NCBI GenBank assembly: GCA_003991915.1
Contig: RQTK01000091.1
Coordinates: forward strand, 589,082-653,081
From: Elysia chlorotica
Lineage: Eukaryota; Mollusca; Gastropoda; Plakobranchidae
Direction: 5' to 3'
Length of the DNA: 64,000 nt
The position numbers and the translations under genes are program-made. Positions within the stretch are counted from its first letter, which is position 1; each line of letters starts with the position of its first letter. Shown here in pieces: positions 9,313-44,148 of this stretch. The notes beneath the pieces are model-generated. The model was not told the origin of the DNA. It saw only the letters and a program-made list of their open reading frames with translations, and did no database searches.

Positions 9313-12300
9313 ATGGCTTTAATTGGTTTGAAAAGGCAAGCCTGTGCAGTTATGACTCAGATGTTTTCAAGAAGTTTAAAACTGCCCCCCATTTCCCATA
9401 CCTTGACACCACCACAACATTCTTTTTCATCAAAGATCACCCAACAAAGAATGTGCTCTGGTTGTTTGATGCCATTAAAGCCTTCTATATATGGTTTCAG
9501 TAAGTAATCTCTAAGAGTCAATTATAACTGTTTTGATAATGTGATGTATCAACTATCATGCTTTTGAAATTAAGTCTGATTTCCATTTATCAATTGAACA
9601 TACATGTGTTCAAATGCTTACAAAAGTTGCATAATATGCTTCTGAAATTTAGCTTCTGTTTCAATCGAAGTGATGTTATGAACAAACACTGAAACAAGCT
9701 ACACAAAACCAATTTACACTTCTTTCAGTGATTTCTATACGAGATGATCGCCACTTGTCCAACTTGATAATTAGTGTTAAAAGTTTTGAAAAAGAATTAG
9801 AAGTCAGTTGTTTACTTTGTGATTCTTATGTAAGTTTTGGCATCATTAATATGATCATGGCTGTTACAAAAAGTATTTCTACAAATAAAGGTCTAGAGCT
9901 AAAGAACTGTTTTAACTTTCAAACATAAGTTTTAAAGAATACTTAGATACAGTACATTTTGTCATCAACCCTTTGTTTCATTTTTTATAAAGTTGTGGTG
10001 AAGTGCTATTTCAAATGTATTAGATTGTTAACTGGAATGTTTATTAAGGAGCTATCTATTAGTTATAAATACATTGAGTTACTTTTATCCTCCTCAGATC
10101 TTAGAGAAACTATTCTTCAAAACTTTTTACCACAAAATAGTGTGCCAACGCGCTCTATTACCCTGGAATACATGCACAGAACAGGTAAATTTTTTAATGT
10201 TTTATATCATGTAATTGAGATACAAATTGTAGAAAACTAGCAGTGGATTTTAGAGTTTGCCTTTGTGTTACCGCATAATGGTATTTTTTTTACATTGTCC
10301 AGACGTGACATTCAAAAGGTTCTATCTGTACAGAAAAATAATCAAAATAATAACTGAAGAGATTGGAAGCCTGGTTATAAAATAGAAGACAAATTATGAT
10401 ATTAGATTATATGGAACTCAATTCAATGTGGCATCTCTCTCCTTGCCTACTTGATATTGATCTTTCTTTCAAATTGTACCAACTGGCATCTTAGACAGGC
10501 GTTTCACAACATACGTGTCTCATCTCTTCATGCTTTCATTTATCAATATATTATACTGACTATGTGTACTCATATTATAACCCTGAATGAGGCTGTAAAC
10601 ACAGTGGATATGCCTAACTAGCGTGGCATTGTTGTGTCGTTAATATGGTGTGGTGACATGGGCATGATGAGGTTCCAAACACAGTGGCTCACATTAACCT
10701 CCCATGCCTGGGGCATAGCTTGTTAAATAAATATATGCACAATAAACAATTGATAATATCTTTCACTGAAGAAACAGAGCGACAGGGAGACAGACAGGTA
10801 CTGGCAAAGTCAGAGCAAGAAATAGAGAGAGCAAAAGAAGCTACATATAGAGAGAGGCAGACAGAACTCACATACATTATTAAAACCATTTTTATTCTAC
10901 TTATCATTCGAAACAATTAACTTTTCCACCAATTTCACTTAACCACTAGTTTAAGTGATTCTGATTTTCTCTTTGAACGACTATCCTTTTTACTGCTACC
11001 ATAAAATGCTCACATGAACTTGTTTATAATGCAAAGTAGTCAGCACGTAAGAAAATGCCTTGAGTCGACCACTGTGGCACTAAGCGATGTAATTCAAATC
11101 TTTGTGTATTTTCTGTCTACGTGTCGTCAGGTTACAGAAGTCAACTGATGTAATATGAAGTACATGCGAAGAACATCCACTGTGGTTACAGCTTTAGAAT
11201 TTTAGTTTATGTACACACACATATGAATACAGGTCCCTCAAATTGTTTTGAAACAAACTTTGCATATATTTTAATAATTTTAAAAAAAAACGCTTTTAGA
11301 AATTAAGGGCCTGATAAAGTTATCTAACAAATGTATATATATATTCAAAACTATTAGTCTGAATTTTTTTTTTCTAGTCTCTGTAGAGTACAACTCAGAA
11401 TCAACAAACTCTCTTGTTTACTTGTAATAGTTTGATGGATGGGGGATTCATTGAAGCCATGTGTGATTCAGTGCTGCCAATACAGTACCTCCCTCTTCTA
11501 ACATTTAAGTCATGGTGTTGAGGCAATCACATTCCCCCATTCTACACCCCTCTATCTACTTTCCCTTTGCCTCTAACTTAACCGCACTCACCACATTTCA
11601 ACATGGCGGCTTTAACTCTTTAATCTATTATTATGTTGGACAGTCGACTGTTGGTTGCTGCTCCTCTCCCCCTTCCCATCGCTGCTCGCCCTTTTCCATT
11701 CCTTGACTCACACCTTTGACTGAAAACAACACTACATGATGTTAATTATGGCCTGTGGGAGAAATGTTATTCTTTAGTTACAAACTTTTGAACCAGGTTT
11801 GCTGTCTGGTATACTACTATTAAAGCTTACCAGCACATCTGGTTCATTGGATCCAAAGATAGGTATGAGATAAATTTGTGAATTCAAAGGTGGTTTACTA
11901 AAGTCTAAAGACAAGGAGGAGGAAAAATCAGGGATATTTATCTGTTCATTGAATGTAGGGTGCTCTTTGAGTCCTAGTTGGTTGTATTAGAGTTGCACTG
12001 TGTTCATGCCAGTATTATAACCTTTAACTACCGTTTCTATATATAGAAGTATTTTATTCAGGTTTTATCCATTCTCATCATTGTTTTCTTCCCCTTAGCT
12101 TTGGCTCTGGCTATTGTTTTTCCATCAAATCATTTTTACAAGATCTTTCTTAATCGTATCCATTTTTGTTCAGTCTGTCTTCTTGCTCCATTCATCTTTT
12201 CCTACCACTGCGAATTCAATATTATCTGTCCACCTGAACCATGATTTATTTGACTTTTGACAGGCAAATATCAAAAGGAGCGTAAGAAGAAAAACTCCCC

Positions 12301-12565
12301 TCTAGAAGGCAGGCCTCAGTTGAGAGGAGTGGTGCTCAAGACTTTAATCAAGAAGCCAAAGAAGCCTAACTCGGCCAACAGAAAATGTGTGCGTCTGAGG
12401 CTGAGCACAGGACGTGAGGCCACTGCATATGTTCCAGGAGAGGGCCACAATCTTCAGGAGCACAATGTTGTGTTGGTCGAGGGGGGGAAATTGCAAGACA
12501 CACCTGGTGTGAAGTTAGTCTGTATCCGAGGAAAGTATGATTTGCCTCATGTTAAGAAAAAATAA
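9313..12565 (+). CDS. MRPS12: Mitochondrial ribosomal protein uS12m (MRPS12)
   Basis: Small-subunit mitoribosome protein at the decoding centre. Coding exons are 9313-9499, 10098-10184 and 12264-12565. All joins are in phase 1, giving 191 residues. The acceptors are good (ttctttttcag, atcctcctcag, tttgacag), as are the donors (GTAAGT, GTAAAT). Residues 1-62 contain no Asp or Glu and are rich in Arg, Lys and Ser, as in a mitochondrial targeting peptide. Exon 2 ends in LEYMHRTG, like the MHRxG segment of animal homologues. Exon 3 holds the uS12 core: [25 protein letters not shown] (the conserved Lys-Pro-Asn-Ser loop), [17 protein letters not shown] and [20 protein letters not shown]. The D of QDTPGV aligns with the modified Asp of bacterial S12. 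The first ATG after the acceptor at 9302 is taken as the start; any 5' UTR exon lies upstream and was not found. Confidence 0.93.
10098..10184 (+). CDS. MRPS12: MRPS12 coding exon 2 (87 bp, phase-symmetric)
   Basis: Bounded by a strong acceptor (atcctcctcag) and donor (acag|gtaaat). It encodes [16 protein letters not shown], then [13 protein letters not shown]. Entry and exit are both phase 1, so skipping it keeps the frame. The MHRTG end matches the junction seen in animal uS12m proteins, which argues that it is included in the mature mRNA. Confidence 0.85.
10295..10395 (+). repeat. Dispersed repeat, copy 1
   Basis: Shares 'gtgacatt', then 'tctgtaca', then 'gagattggaagcctggtt' with 48705-48840 in the same order and spacing. 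The family was not recognised. It lies in MRPS12 intron 2. Confidence 0.55.
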
Positions 12566-12653
12566 TTTAACGGAAACGTTTGTGATTTTTTAGTGCATGG
12601 TATTGGTAAGAATGTATTCAACTGGAAAGTTGTACATTGAAGAAGAAAAATGT

Positions 12654-12659
12654 AAATAA
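12654..12659 (+). terminator. MRPS12 polyadenylation signal AATAAA
   Basis: AATAAA about 90 bases after the MRPS12 stop codon, followed by a T- and GT-containing stretch (ttgtttcttttc) suited to cleavage and polyadenylation. Confidence 0.7.
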
Positions 12660-12689
12660 AGACAATTATGTTGACAGCAAATGAAATAT

Positions 12690-14270
12690 TGTTTCTTTTC
12701 TTTTTATATAACATTTGCTGTTATTGTTTCCGTTAGTATGTCAAGTCTAAATTAGCCTTCGTGAATCTATTTATCACTAAGGATTTGACGAATGACAAAC
12801 TTTAAACAAAGTTAGACATACATCGAAGAGAGAATATATAAAAAGCTGAGCACTTTTCCTACCCCCAAATGTCCAATTTCATTTAAAACTATTGGACATT
12901 TTAGGAGCTAAGTAATTATCATATAAATTTGTTGTTTAGACATGCTTTGGCATGTTAAGAGTATTTTTCAAAGAAAAGTGGGCAACTTATCAATTAGTTA
13001 CATGTATCATGTACTTTGGCTATTTAGTCAATGACTTACTGTACGCTTATGCCCCAATTAGATAAGATAGGACAAGCCTTACCAAACCGCCTTAAAAAGA
13101 CGAACACATTAAAAATAGATGTAGTGTTTACACTGGCGGCTATTGAATGCTTATGGCATTGAAGCTGCAAAAAGGTGATGACTGATAGTGATACATAGAT
13201 CATGGCTTCCTGATGCAATAAAGTGGCTAGTGTGGAAATGAACAAAACTCAACTGCACCTGTTTCTCTCATCCTAGTGGTCCTGCTCTTACTTTCCACCT
13301 CCTCGTCTTGCAAATCAATATTGTACTACTTCATTTTATTCCTCTTCTTTTTATTTTATTGTTTTTCCTTTTCCTCTTCTAAGTAAGATCCATAGAGAAA
13401 AATATTGAGTGTTAGAATGGTCGAGAGGATGTGAACGGTGGTAAAATTATTTCTTGTAATAAGCCTTGCTGGACATAATAAAAAAATGTTTTACTTGTAC
13501 AGAGATACGGAGAGATAGATAGAAATATAGAGATATACACTGTAACAATATAAACAGTAGTAAATGGATTGATAGCTAGATCGATAAATAGATGCACTTA
13601 GTGACTTACTATAATTATTCCACCATTTGCAATTTGTTTTTAATCATCTCTCAGTTTCAGGGTCACTGAGTGAACAACACCCACGAGTGGTTTACTGTTA
13701 AAAAAAAATATCGGCGTCTATGATCTTGCATTTTTTTTCTCTTTATAGATCACTGGGTGATTTTCGCCCAGGAATAGTTTATCGTAATACAATTAACCAG
13801 TGGCGCAGAAGGTTAAAATTGAAAAACATTCAGAATCATTCCTCAGCTTTTCAATAAATAGTATAATAATTATTCTCCGACATCTTGTCTGTTTAAAGAA
13901 ATTGGACGGCCCGGTGGGCGCTGATGAACACTGATCTGTACCGAGACGAGCTTTTAAAGCCTTGACAAATGTTGACACTAAATAAGCCGCCATGTATTAT
14001 AGACACGATCAACATAAGCTAAAAAAAAATTGTTAAGCCTTACCGGTGCATCAAGTATTCCTATGAAATGTGATATTGGCACTAATTTAAACCAAAGTTT
14101 TAACGTGTAATAGTGTAACTAAGCAAAAGTGACTATCCAAACACTTTTTATTGCAGATTTATCCCAAACATTTGTAAAGGTCGTCTATTGCATGTATTCT
14201 CCTTTCACTTCAAACAAACATGTATATAAACACCAGATTCAATGACAACAAAACAATTTTCATGAAAAAT
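12690..14270. other. Convergent spacer between MRPS12 and the Smaug 3' end
   Basis: AT-rich, with only short unsupported reading frames. No repeat family was recognised. A weak near-direct repeat (gatcactgggtga / gggtcactgagtga) occurs around 13658-13760. Confidence 0.5.
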
Positions 14271-17200
14271 AAATTTTATTTAAATGTCCAAAACTGTTTT
14301 GTATCCCCTCCATGTATTTGTATTGAAAACATGTATCAGCACACAACTATGGTGGGAGAGCATTCAGGCAGTGATATTGATGACCAAAAGTTACAACAAG
14401 CAGCTTAAAACCTCTGATAAATATACTTAGATTAGATGTACTGTTTTTCTTCAGAGATTGCATGCTAAATTCATTTCACAACTTATCATCTTGCGAGTGT
14501 GGTATCAGTGATTAAAAAAAAGGGAAAATATGAATGACTTGATATATTCTGAAATTCCATATGGAAAAAAAGTATATGTTTTGTTTTAGAAGGCTTACAA
14601 AGTTTGTTTGTTTAATGAAGGGTTAAATTGGGGCAAGAGATAGTGTTGTAAACTTAAAGATCAGCAGTTGGATTTTTTAAAACATCAAATTTAAGTAATT
14701 GCACCCTTTTAAAAGCTTGCCTCTTAATTCTGAGCACCTTGAGGAAGCCTTTTACGTCGTTTTGTCCTAATTAAAGAGCAGTACATGTACTTTTAGAACA
14801 TTATAGAAAACTTTTTAGCTAACATAAATGTGCATAGACATTTAACAAGGCTTTAAAAAATGTTTGTCCTTGGGTGATATAAAAGTACATCTAACAGAGA
14901 AAGGAATAGTTTTTTGGAATATCTGACTTCTTTTTTTTTTTCTATTTAAAAATAAATATTATGGATGAAATATGTACATATATCAAAAGTTTGTTGCTTT
15001 GAATCACACATAAATGTTGATTATAATACATGCATGTACATAAATGATGGTTGTTAAAAATGAAATTTTTCTTTTATCAAAAGAGAGGCCTAAATACAGC
15101 ACATCCATATCAGTAAAATATTGTTTTAAACTGGTGGCTTCAAGGGACACTGGTAGTTCAAGAACTAAAAGTAACATTTCTCCAAATTTTTAACGTAAAA
15201 TTGTGAAGTAAGGCACCTTAAAATTATAATTCAAATAGGGCCTGAGCCAAAACAGATTAAAAGAAACAACTTTTTCCTGGCTCGGAAGCTCTCAACAAAA
15301 GAACTCCATAACTTTAATATTCAAACAAATTTAGCAATTGGATCAAACAGATTATGAAAACTCAGGAAATGAAAAAGGAAATCACAAGTCGAAACTGTCG
15401 ACAATAATGAACAACAAAATTATGCCAAACAAGTGAAAAGTCAATTGAAATTTTAAAACTGGGAACTCACATTAATTACAGTTTAAAAATTTATAAAAAG
15501 AACAAAAGTGACCAAACAGCAGTGTTTTCAGAATCAATAATAAAATAAGTGTGATATCCATGGCTTGTTTAACTTGTTTTTACATTGTCACTCATCCCAT
15601 CCATATTTTTTTGAATAGTTAAGAATACTTTGTTTCAACGTCATCCCTTTTTGTTGTCGCAAATCACACCATGCGCTAATTTGTTACGAGTAATTAGAGA
15701 ATCAAATATCACCTTACTGTTATTTTTTTGCCTTCAAAATGGCTCGTGTTATTTGCACATATAGCTGTCGGTTCTCTACAAGCCAGTGAAATTGGAACAG
15801 AATATGTATGGGCCTAATTCTGGATGAGTGGTTTATGAAAACAAATTCTGATAAGACAAAGAAACTCTGGTCTAACTAAAAATGTACCTATGGAAAATAG
15901 AGATAATGGAGTGAGCCCTTGGTGTTTTATTTCCACAAGTCTTTAAGAAATTGTGCACTTGATGCAAAAAAAAAACAACAGAAACAGGAGCCTTTGAAAT
16001 GGTTAGAACAGAATGTAACAATAATAGGCAAAATCAATAGTTTTTTTGTTTTTTTTATAATTATATATTCTGCTGTATTTATATTTTCCAAATCATAATT
16101 AAAAGTGTATTAATTTTCCTGCTTCCAGCATTAAAAACAATTTTTGTTAAATAATCCTTTCACAAGGTACCTGTTTGAAGATTTAAACGGCCGAAATTTG
16201 AACTATAGTTCAAAACACTGGTTGAAAGGAAAGAAATCAAATTAAAATACAGAGAAAATTTGATGTTTCTTGATGCAATCAGTCGTTTCCCTTTATAATT
16301 CAAGCACCTGAGAGATTACCAAAAACGGATCAATTCAAAATTACCTTGTTTGAAGAGAAATAAGAAGATGCCTGCTTACTCTCATCAAATTGATGTGATC
16401 TTTGTATTTCTTGTAATCTTTGAAAACTGTAAAGCTTAACGTCTATGATTAACTTCCAACTTTGACTAAAAGTAGATGTATGGATGTACAATTGAAAATG
16501 TGTATATAAACAAAAAGAATAGGTTAATTCTTCTTACTGCAATAAATAATGACTTTGCTTTGTTAAAAAGCTTACAGTATAATAATGCCAAATGGTAACA
16601 GTCTATGGCATGACATAAAACCTGTACTGTAAAATTCCTCATACCAAAACATTACAATTGTAAAAACTAACAGATTCTTTTACATTAATGGCTTAAAAGC
16701 AATTATAAATCAATAGCAATTAACGGAGAATGATTAGCATTTACATGAAGATGATACAACCTTGACTTTTGTAAGGTCTGTATAATATGCTGCTAATCTT
16801 CTTTGCACGCATGTGTACCATACAATGCCAATGATGGAAGAGTCAACTACCATACAGGTATACACAAACAGAATAATACATAATAGCGAAACATGTCCCT
16901 TGCCCATACATTATCATTATGTCATAAAAGCATGTTTATGTGGAATTATCAGTACCTCTGCTCTTTAGAAGCATGCATGTAATTGGAAGGCCAAATTTAA
17001 GTTAGCTATACTGCTGTTGCTTCACTTCTTTAAAAAAGAAGCAAAAATGATTCTGTTGCCAGTAAGTAGTAAGGTTAAAACACACTTCTAACCCTAATCG
17101 TATATAATGTTTTCTAACATGAACCATATGTCAGGGGGTACATTTTGACCTCATGTGCACATTCATATCTGTACATCGGCAGATACATTTCAATCCCATG

Positions 17201-20200
17201 TTCGGTAGAGAGGAAAAACCAATATATGCACATCTGTATGTCGGGGAAACATTTCAACTCTTGACAACATTTTCATAATTGCTGCTACTAACATTACTTG
17301 CATTTCTTTTCTGTCTCTACCATCTCCACCTGTTTTTGTTAATATTATAAACTATCCTGGTTTCTTTGGCTATTTCTCCCCCAAATAATATCTATATTTT
17401 TTTTAACTGTTCTTATCACTGCCAATACCTAAGTATAATTGCAGTTGAAACCTTGCTGGTATCTCAGCTTAACTATACAAAGTACTGTTTCAAACAGTTT
17501 ACAGCAACAAAAGTGTAAAGTAATAGGAAAAGTATGGGGGAAGTTAAAAATTACATTGCAGTTTAAAAGGATTTACATTAAAGAACGCATAATATTTTAA
17601 TACATTTTTATATATATGGTACAGACAATTTTTGGAAAGGCACATGTGAACAAGTCCACAAAGATGTCCTATCTGCAGTGTCTTATCTGTCAATTACTGT
17701 GTGCCAGCACACTTGTCCATAATGCAGATCAAAGAGAGAGGGGGGAAATACATACAGGCTACAGATTGCAATAAAATGATAATATTTGAACATAAAGCTT
17801 GAATTCAGGGCATGGCTTTGATAGTAAAATACATAATTATTTTAAAGATAAAAAGGTGTGACATGCAGTACAAAAATTATACTTTAAACTTATACAAGAA
17901 ACATATTATTTATATCCATCATCAAAATTCAGATTCAAATAACTTATTAGAGGGAACACTAGTAAATTCATTTCACATTTTATAGACAACACAAAGCCAT
18001 TCATGCTTTTTACCAACAGCACAATTTACTTATATTTTTTTTAAAGACATACATGAAGGTGCAGATTTTATGACTCAAAAGTTGAGGTTTCTTCACTTGT
18101 AAACAATTCAAAATCATTGCAATTTTTCCTGCCGCCGAAAATTCAGCATAGACAATGTCTTTGATGGCTAATTCAATTCATAGCTATTAAATAGATAATT
18201 ATGATTTGAGGTTTAATGGTTTCAGGCATCCTTAAACTTTTGATCCCTGGCGCTCTGGCAGTATTTTGACTGCCTGGCCTCCTCAGCTGAATATGGTTTT
18301 TAGACCCACAATGTCTATCATCAAAATATGTGTTCACTGTTCAGTAAATTAAAAGCTCAAAAGGTTAAGGCATTAAAAAAGTTGGAACAGATCTTTTGTT
18401 GACAAGAGAAAAAATTGTGAACACACCACGCAGCACAACATTTCACCATTCCCTAAAGCTATAATTATTTCTTTAAGTCCCATATTTATAAAGCAATAAG
18501 AAGATGACAATCAGCAGGATTTTATTCACACAAAAAAATCAGACTTCGAATATTGCTGGGTCATCTAATCTGTATTCTGCTTTAACCTTGCATCCTATCA
18601 AACTACAACCATTCAGATCTTCACTGCCTGTTTGTTTCCTTGTATGGGCAAATCTTTACTTGGGGGGGGGAGCTTATAGTAGAGCATACTTTTTGAGATT
18701 CTTTACATTGTCATTATAACAATTTAATTATACATAAGAAATATTGTGAGGGAAATTTAACAGGAAGAGACTTCAAGAATTTACTAGCTAACTCGATGTT
18801 AAAGCTCAAGTGTTACTGATAATAAAAGAAAGCATCATTTTAATAAGAAGAGAAATAAGTATGAAACTGATTTAAAATAATACTTTTGCTTTTCAAATTT
18901 TGTAATAAATATAAACAAACATTCCTTCAATTAAACAAATAATCTAAGCTCAGCAGTTTTCAAAAATAAAATACAGAAGGAGTTAAGCAAACATTTTTAA
19001 ATCTTATGAAGCTCAGGCAACAAACATTGAAAATAGAATTCAACTTCATGTAGTAGCTTGTTGATCCCTTCAGACGTAACTAAGCCAAGCAAACTGCTGT
19101 GTTTATACATACAACTAGAAACATACCAATTTATTTATTAACTTTTTAATTTGAACTGTTTTTTAGGCTTTTTCTTCCTTAAAAAGGTACACCAAAACAT
19201 CTTAAAGTGTGCGAGGGATGAGATATACTTTAGCTGTAAGATAAAACAAACTATAATATGCTTTTTTGTGACAAAATATGCATACAGTATTATGCTGTTC
19301 TTTATAAAATGCAGTTATAAACAAATACAAAACATAACATCAAGATACTTATGAGCTTAAAAGCAAAGTAGTGATAAATGATTGAAAAGACGCTCTACTT
19401 TTTAAAAATTTGTAACCAAAAAGAATTTGATAGATATAAAGTTATGTAATTACTTTTTCTGCTATCTTCACACATATATTTCCAATCTGAAAACAGAGTG
19501 GCTGTCAAAAGTAGCAGATGACCATTAAGTTCAATAGAAAGATGTGTGATGAGTAAACCACATTCTCTCAGCTGGTTATGACCTACCTTTGATACATTTC
19601 AACAGTTATATCAGGTCATGAAGTAGTTGAAGCAGGATTTAAATTCACATTTCATATGGCACAGGAGTTTCAAGCAAAAGGCAACACATTCTCTGTAACA
19701 TGCAACCCTTTAGCTTAATTTGTACTTCATATAAAAATATCTGAAATGCCTTCAGTCTAGACATTTTCACAGATCAAATAAATTTTAATAATTCAATGCC
19801 ATTCACAGTACAGTGTCATCACCTGTTTGTTTTTACAACTATAGCTTAGATTAATTGTTTGGCACATGAGATTTACACCACTGAAATTTGTTACATTGAT
19901 GATGTTAATGTTTAATAATGAAAAAAGCTTTCAAGGCATATAAAAACGATATCCTCTTAACTTACGCCTAAAAGTGAAATTTTAAAAAAAAACTAAGGCT
20001 AGAATTTCACAAAGTATTTTTTACATATTTTCATTTTATTTTTTATACGTCCTTAATATGCCTTAAAATGTTCATGGGTAAGTTTTCGATAAAGACCCAT
20101 TCACGTTTATTGCAATTAATACCTAATTTAATGACAGTTCTTTAAAGAAAGAATTATAATTTGAGAAACAAACCAAGTGCATCCAATTTTGTATCTTTAC

Positions 20201-21166
20201 ATTTGCTAACCAACAAAGAAAGACAAATTTTCTCTATGCTTATAAATATAATTTTTTTTTGCGCATGATTTAAGTCTATAAAGAGATAAGCAACTCGCTA
20301 AACTTTTCTATAAATGTGAATGCTATACAGAGACCTTAAAAATACCAATACAATAATCTTTTACTTCTTTTCTTATCTCTCTAAGATATTTAATCATTTC
20401 ACCACCCAATTTGGCAGCCTTAGAGCAGAATGCAAGACCATGAGCCCTATAACATACTACATGGACATTTTGTAATTGGAATGCTGATTTGAAGTAAAAC
20501 AAATAGAACCTTTCTTTTTCAAGTCTAGGGATGACTGAGGATTAAAAAAGGGGCAACAATTTTTTTTTCTTAATCTGAATGACAACAAGTAGTATTTTTT
20601 TACTATTCACATTTAAGAATGTCAAAGTTTTTTTTTCAATAAACATCGTTAATAATCACATTATTAGATATCACAACACATTCGATTATTAAACATCACA
20701 ACCAAGTCCTAGAAAATGTTTCAATCCGTCAACCAACCAAGTCACACAGAATAAACACAACCAAGGTTGAATTGTTATAAACTTGCAAACAGAATTTAGA
20801 CCACAGTGGACATATCTGAGAACATTTGTTTTAAGACCAAAGAACATGGGCATAAAGGAAAATTAAAAAAAAAAAATCTGAAGCTCACTTATGTTTTTTA
20901 ACATTGCATGTAACTGAAATTATTCACACAAATAGTAAATCACCTTTGAATCTCAAGTGATGTCCCATGAAGGCTAAAAATACAGATAAAGCAATTATTT
21001 GAATGGTTTCATATTGAAAAATCTAACAAACATTAAACATATGTTAAAAATTACACCTGATGGTATACATTAAACATGAACTGTTTTATAACCCTGAAGT
21101 AAAAATGAAATATGTTGGCGCATATTGTGCCACTTGAATAAAAAAAAAGTCCACAGAAATATGCAA

Positions 21167-21197
<31 letters not shown>

Positions 21198-21587
21198 CAC
21201 CCATCAATCAATAAGTACTTGGTCTTCCAATGCTTTTAGATATGTCAATAAAAAAAGCTGTAAAATTCATCTTTCAATATTAGAACTGTGTGTTTGTCAA
21301 CAATTCTCCTCTAGAATATAAAATATTTGATTCTCTTGCAAAGGATTGACAAAAACAACTAGGACTGTCAATGATGCTTTTTTAGACAATTTTTAATTTG
21401 GACAGATTTGGAAGTAGATCACATTACCAAGTCAAGATATACATTTCCAGCCAAAGAGAAATGATCAATAGGTGACAAACAGGTCAAGATTCCCAGCTCC
21501 AACAGTGGATAAATGGATCTATTGCTTAAAGAAGACTTGAACTTGACAATGCTCCTATTACATCTTGATGGGGCCTTTTCAGTCAGC
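14270..21587 (-). other. SAMD4: Gene-free, SINE-free 7.3 kb; candidate long Smaug 3' UTR
   Basis: This begins directly after the Smaug stop codon on the minus strand. It has no convincing exon on either strand and no copy of the SINEs common elsewhere in the window. Its only notable simple repeat is an A-tract at about 21175-21197. A TTTATT (AATAAA on the minus strand) lies near 14275, and a Pumilio-type UGUANAUA site reads at 14978-14971. A long 3' UTR fits a translation regulator but is inference. It could also be plain intergenic DNA with earlier polyadenylation. Confidence 0.35.
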
Positions 21588-42631
<21,044 letters not shown>

Positions 42632-42965
42632 TTAACACTAACACCCTAGATATTGGACCTGAGTCACAAACCAATTTACAGCTTTCAAGCAAGTCACAGC
42701 AAAATACTTGATTAGAAGTAGATCTTAACTTCCAGTAGAAGTATGGCCTCCGACCTGAAAGTTCTTTCAAATGTGAATCGTCATCACAAGAATGTTGTTG
42801 GAAAAGTTTATAACACTGAAATGGTATTGTCTATATTCACTGCTTTTCTTTAAGTCATGAGCACATACAGCTGATTCTGTCTTCCCCAACTAATTCTGTT
42901 AATGAATCAATCATTTTCTCACTAATCATGTGTTCATTTAATTTCCAATACTGCTTCATTTTAGT
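42632..42965 (-). other. SAMD4: Putative Smaug 5' UTR exon part with upstream ORF
   Basis: A strong acceptor (polypyrimidine run plus cag) on the minus strand precedes base 42965. The transcript would read through to the Smaug ATG at 42631. It contains a 34-codon upstream ORF, 42959-42855 (start MKQYWKLNEHM). The 5' cap site and earlier exons were not found. Confidence 0.5.
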
Positions 42966-43003
42966 CTGAAAAAAAAAAAAGAAGTCAAAATGTGAAAAAT
43001 GCT

Positions 43004-44148
43004 TTTCATATAAATCAAAATTATATGAACAGAAGCATAATTTTCTGTTTTCTACTCTGTAAGGCAAAGTTTTGGGCTTTAAAACTGCCATTTGCAAGAC
43101 AAGTTGCAGCTAAATGGAACATTTCATCTTAATATTTAATCTTATAATGTCAAAAAAAAAAAAAAAAAAACTCAAGCCACTTAGATAGAAAGTAACACCT
43201 TGTAACAATACAGTGTTGGTCTAGTATTAGTTATTAATTCTAATCCTGGTTTTTTATTTCTACAACATTTTGGTCAACCAAAATATTCGTCTTTGAAAAC
43301 ATCGTGTTGATCTCAGACTACTTAAGGTAATGATAGGAAAGGCATAAAATGCAATACTGGATTCCTATATATTCAAAATATAAAATTAATCCCAGATCAC
43401 ATATAACAAACTGAAAATCCCTGTTCAGTAGATTTTACATCATAATACATGTATAAAGTTCTGAAATCAAAAGCATGAAGATTACAAGATTACATTAAAT
43501 ATATACTTTCATATAAATCAAAATTAAATGAACAGAAGCATAATTTTCTGTTTTCTACTCTGTAAGGCAAAGTTTTGGGCTTTAAAACTGCCATTTGCAA
43601 GACAAGTTGCAGCTAAATGGAACATTTCATCTTAATATTTAATCTTATAATGTCAAAATACCCCAAAAAAACTCAAGCCTCTTAGATAGAAAGTAACGCC
43701 TTGTAACAATAATATACAGTGTTGGTCTAGTATTAGTTATTAATTCTAATCCTGGATTTTTATTTTCGCAACATTTTGGTCAACCAAAATATTCGTCTTT
43801 GAAAACATCGTGTTGATCTCAGACTACTTTGAAATGTATGGGCTTTAATGTCAATAAACAATCTCTTTTTCAATAAGGGTTTTTTAAGACCCCATTCTTT
43901 GCAATATTTCTACCCAATTTTATAAACTTTGTACTTTAAAAAAAAAAATCAATAGATAGTTAATTAAGGTAATGATAGGAAAGGCATAAAATGCAATACT
44001 GGATTCCTATATATTCAAAATATAAAATTAATCCCAGATCACATATAACAAACTGAAAATCCCTGTTCAGTAGATTTTACATCATAATACATGTATAAAG
44101 TTCTGAAATCAAAAGCATGAAGATTACAAGATTACATTAAATATATAC
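43004..44148. repeat. 503-bp tandem duplication, second copy with 136-bp extra segment
   Basis: Copy 1 is 43004-43506 and copy 2 is 43507-44148. Shared blocks run in the same order (gaacagaagcataattttct, gacaagttgcagctaaatgg, aaaacatcgtgttgatctca, aaggtaatgataggaaaggc, agattacaagattacattaa). Copy 2 has an extra 43830-43965. The A-tract near 43150 differs (long pure A versus A-run broken by 'tacccc'). Confidence 0.95.

Noticed and set aside
14220-14408. 62-codon plus-strand frame near the putative Smaug polyadenylation site
   Set aside because: Low-information AT-rich frame with no family resemblance or splice support.
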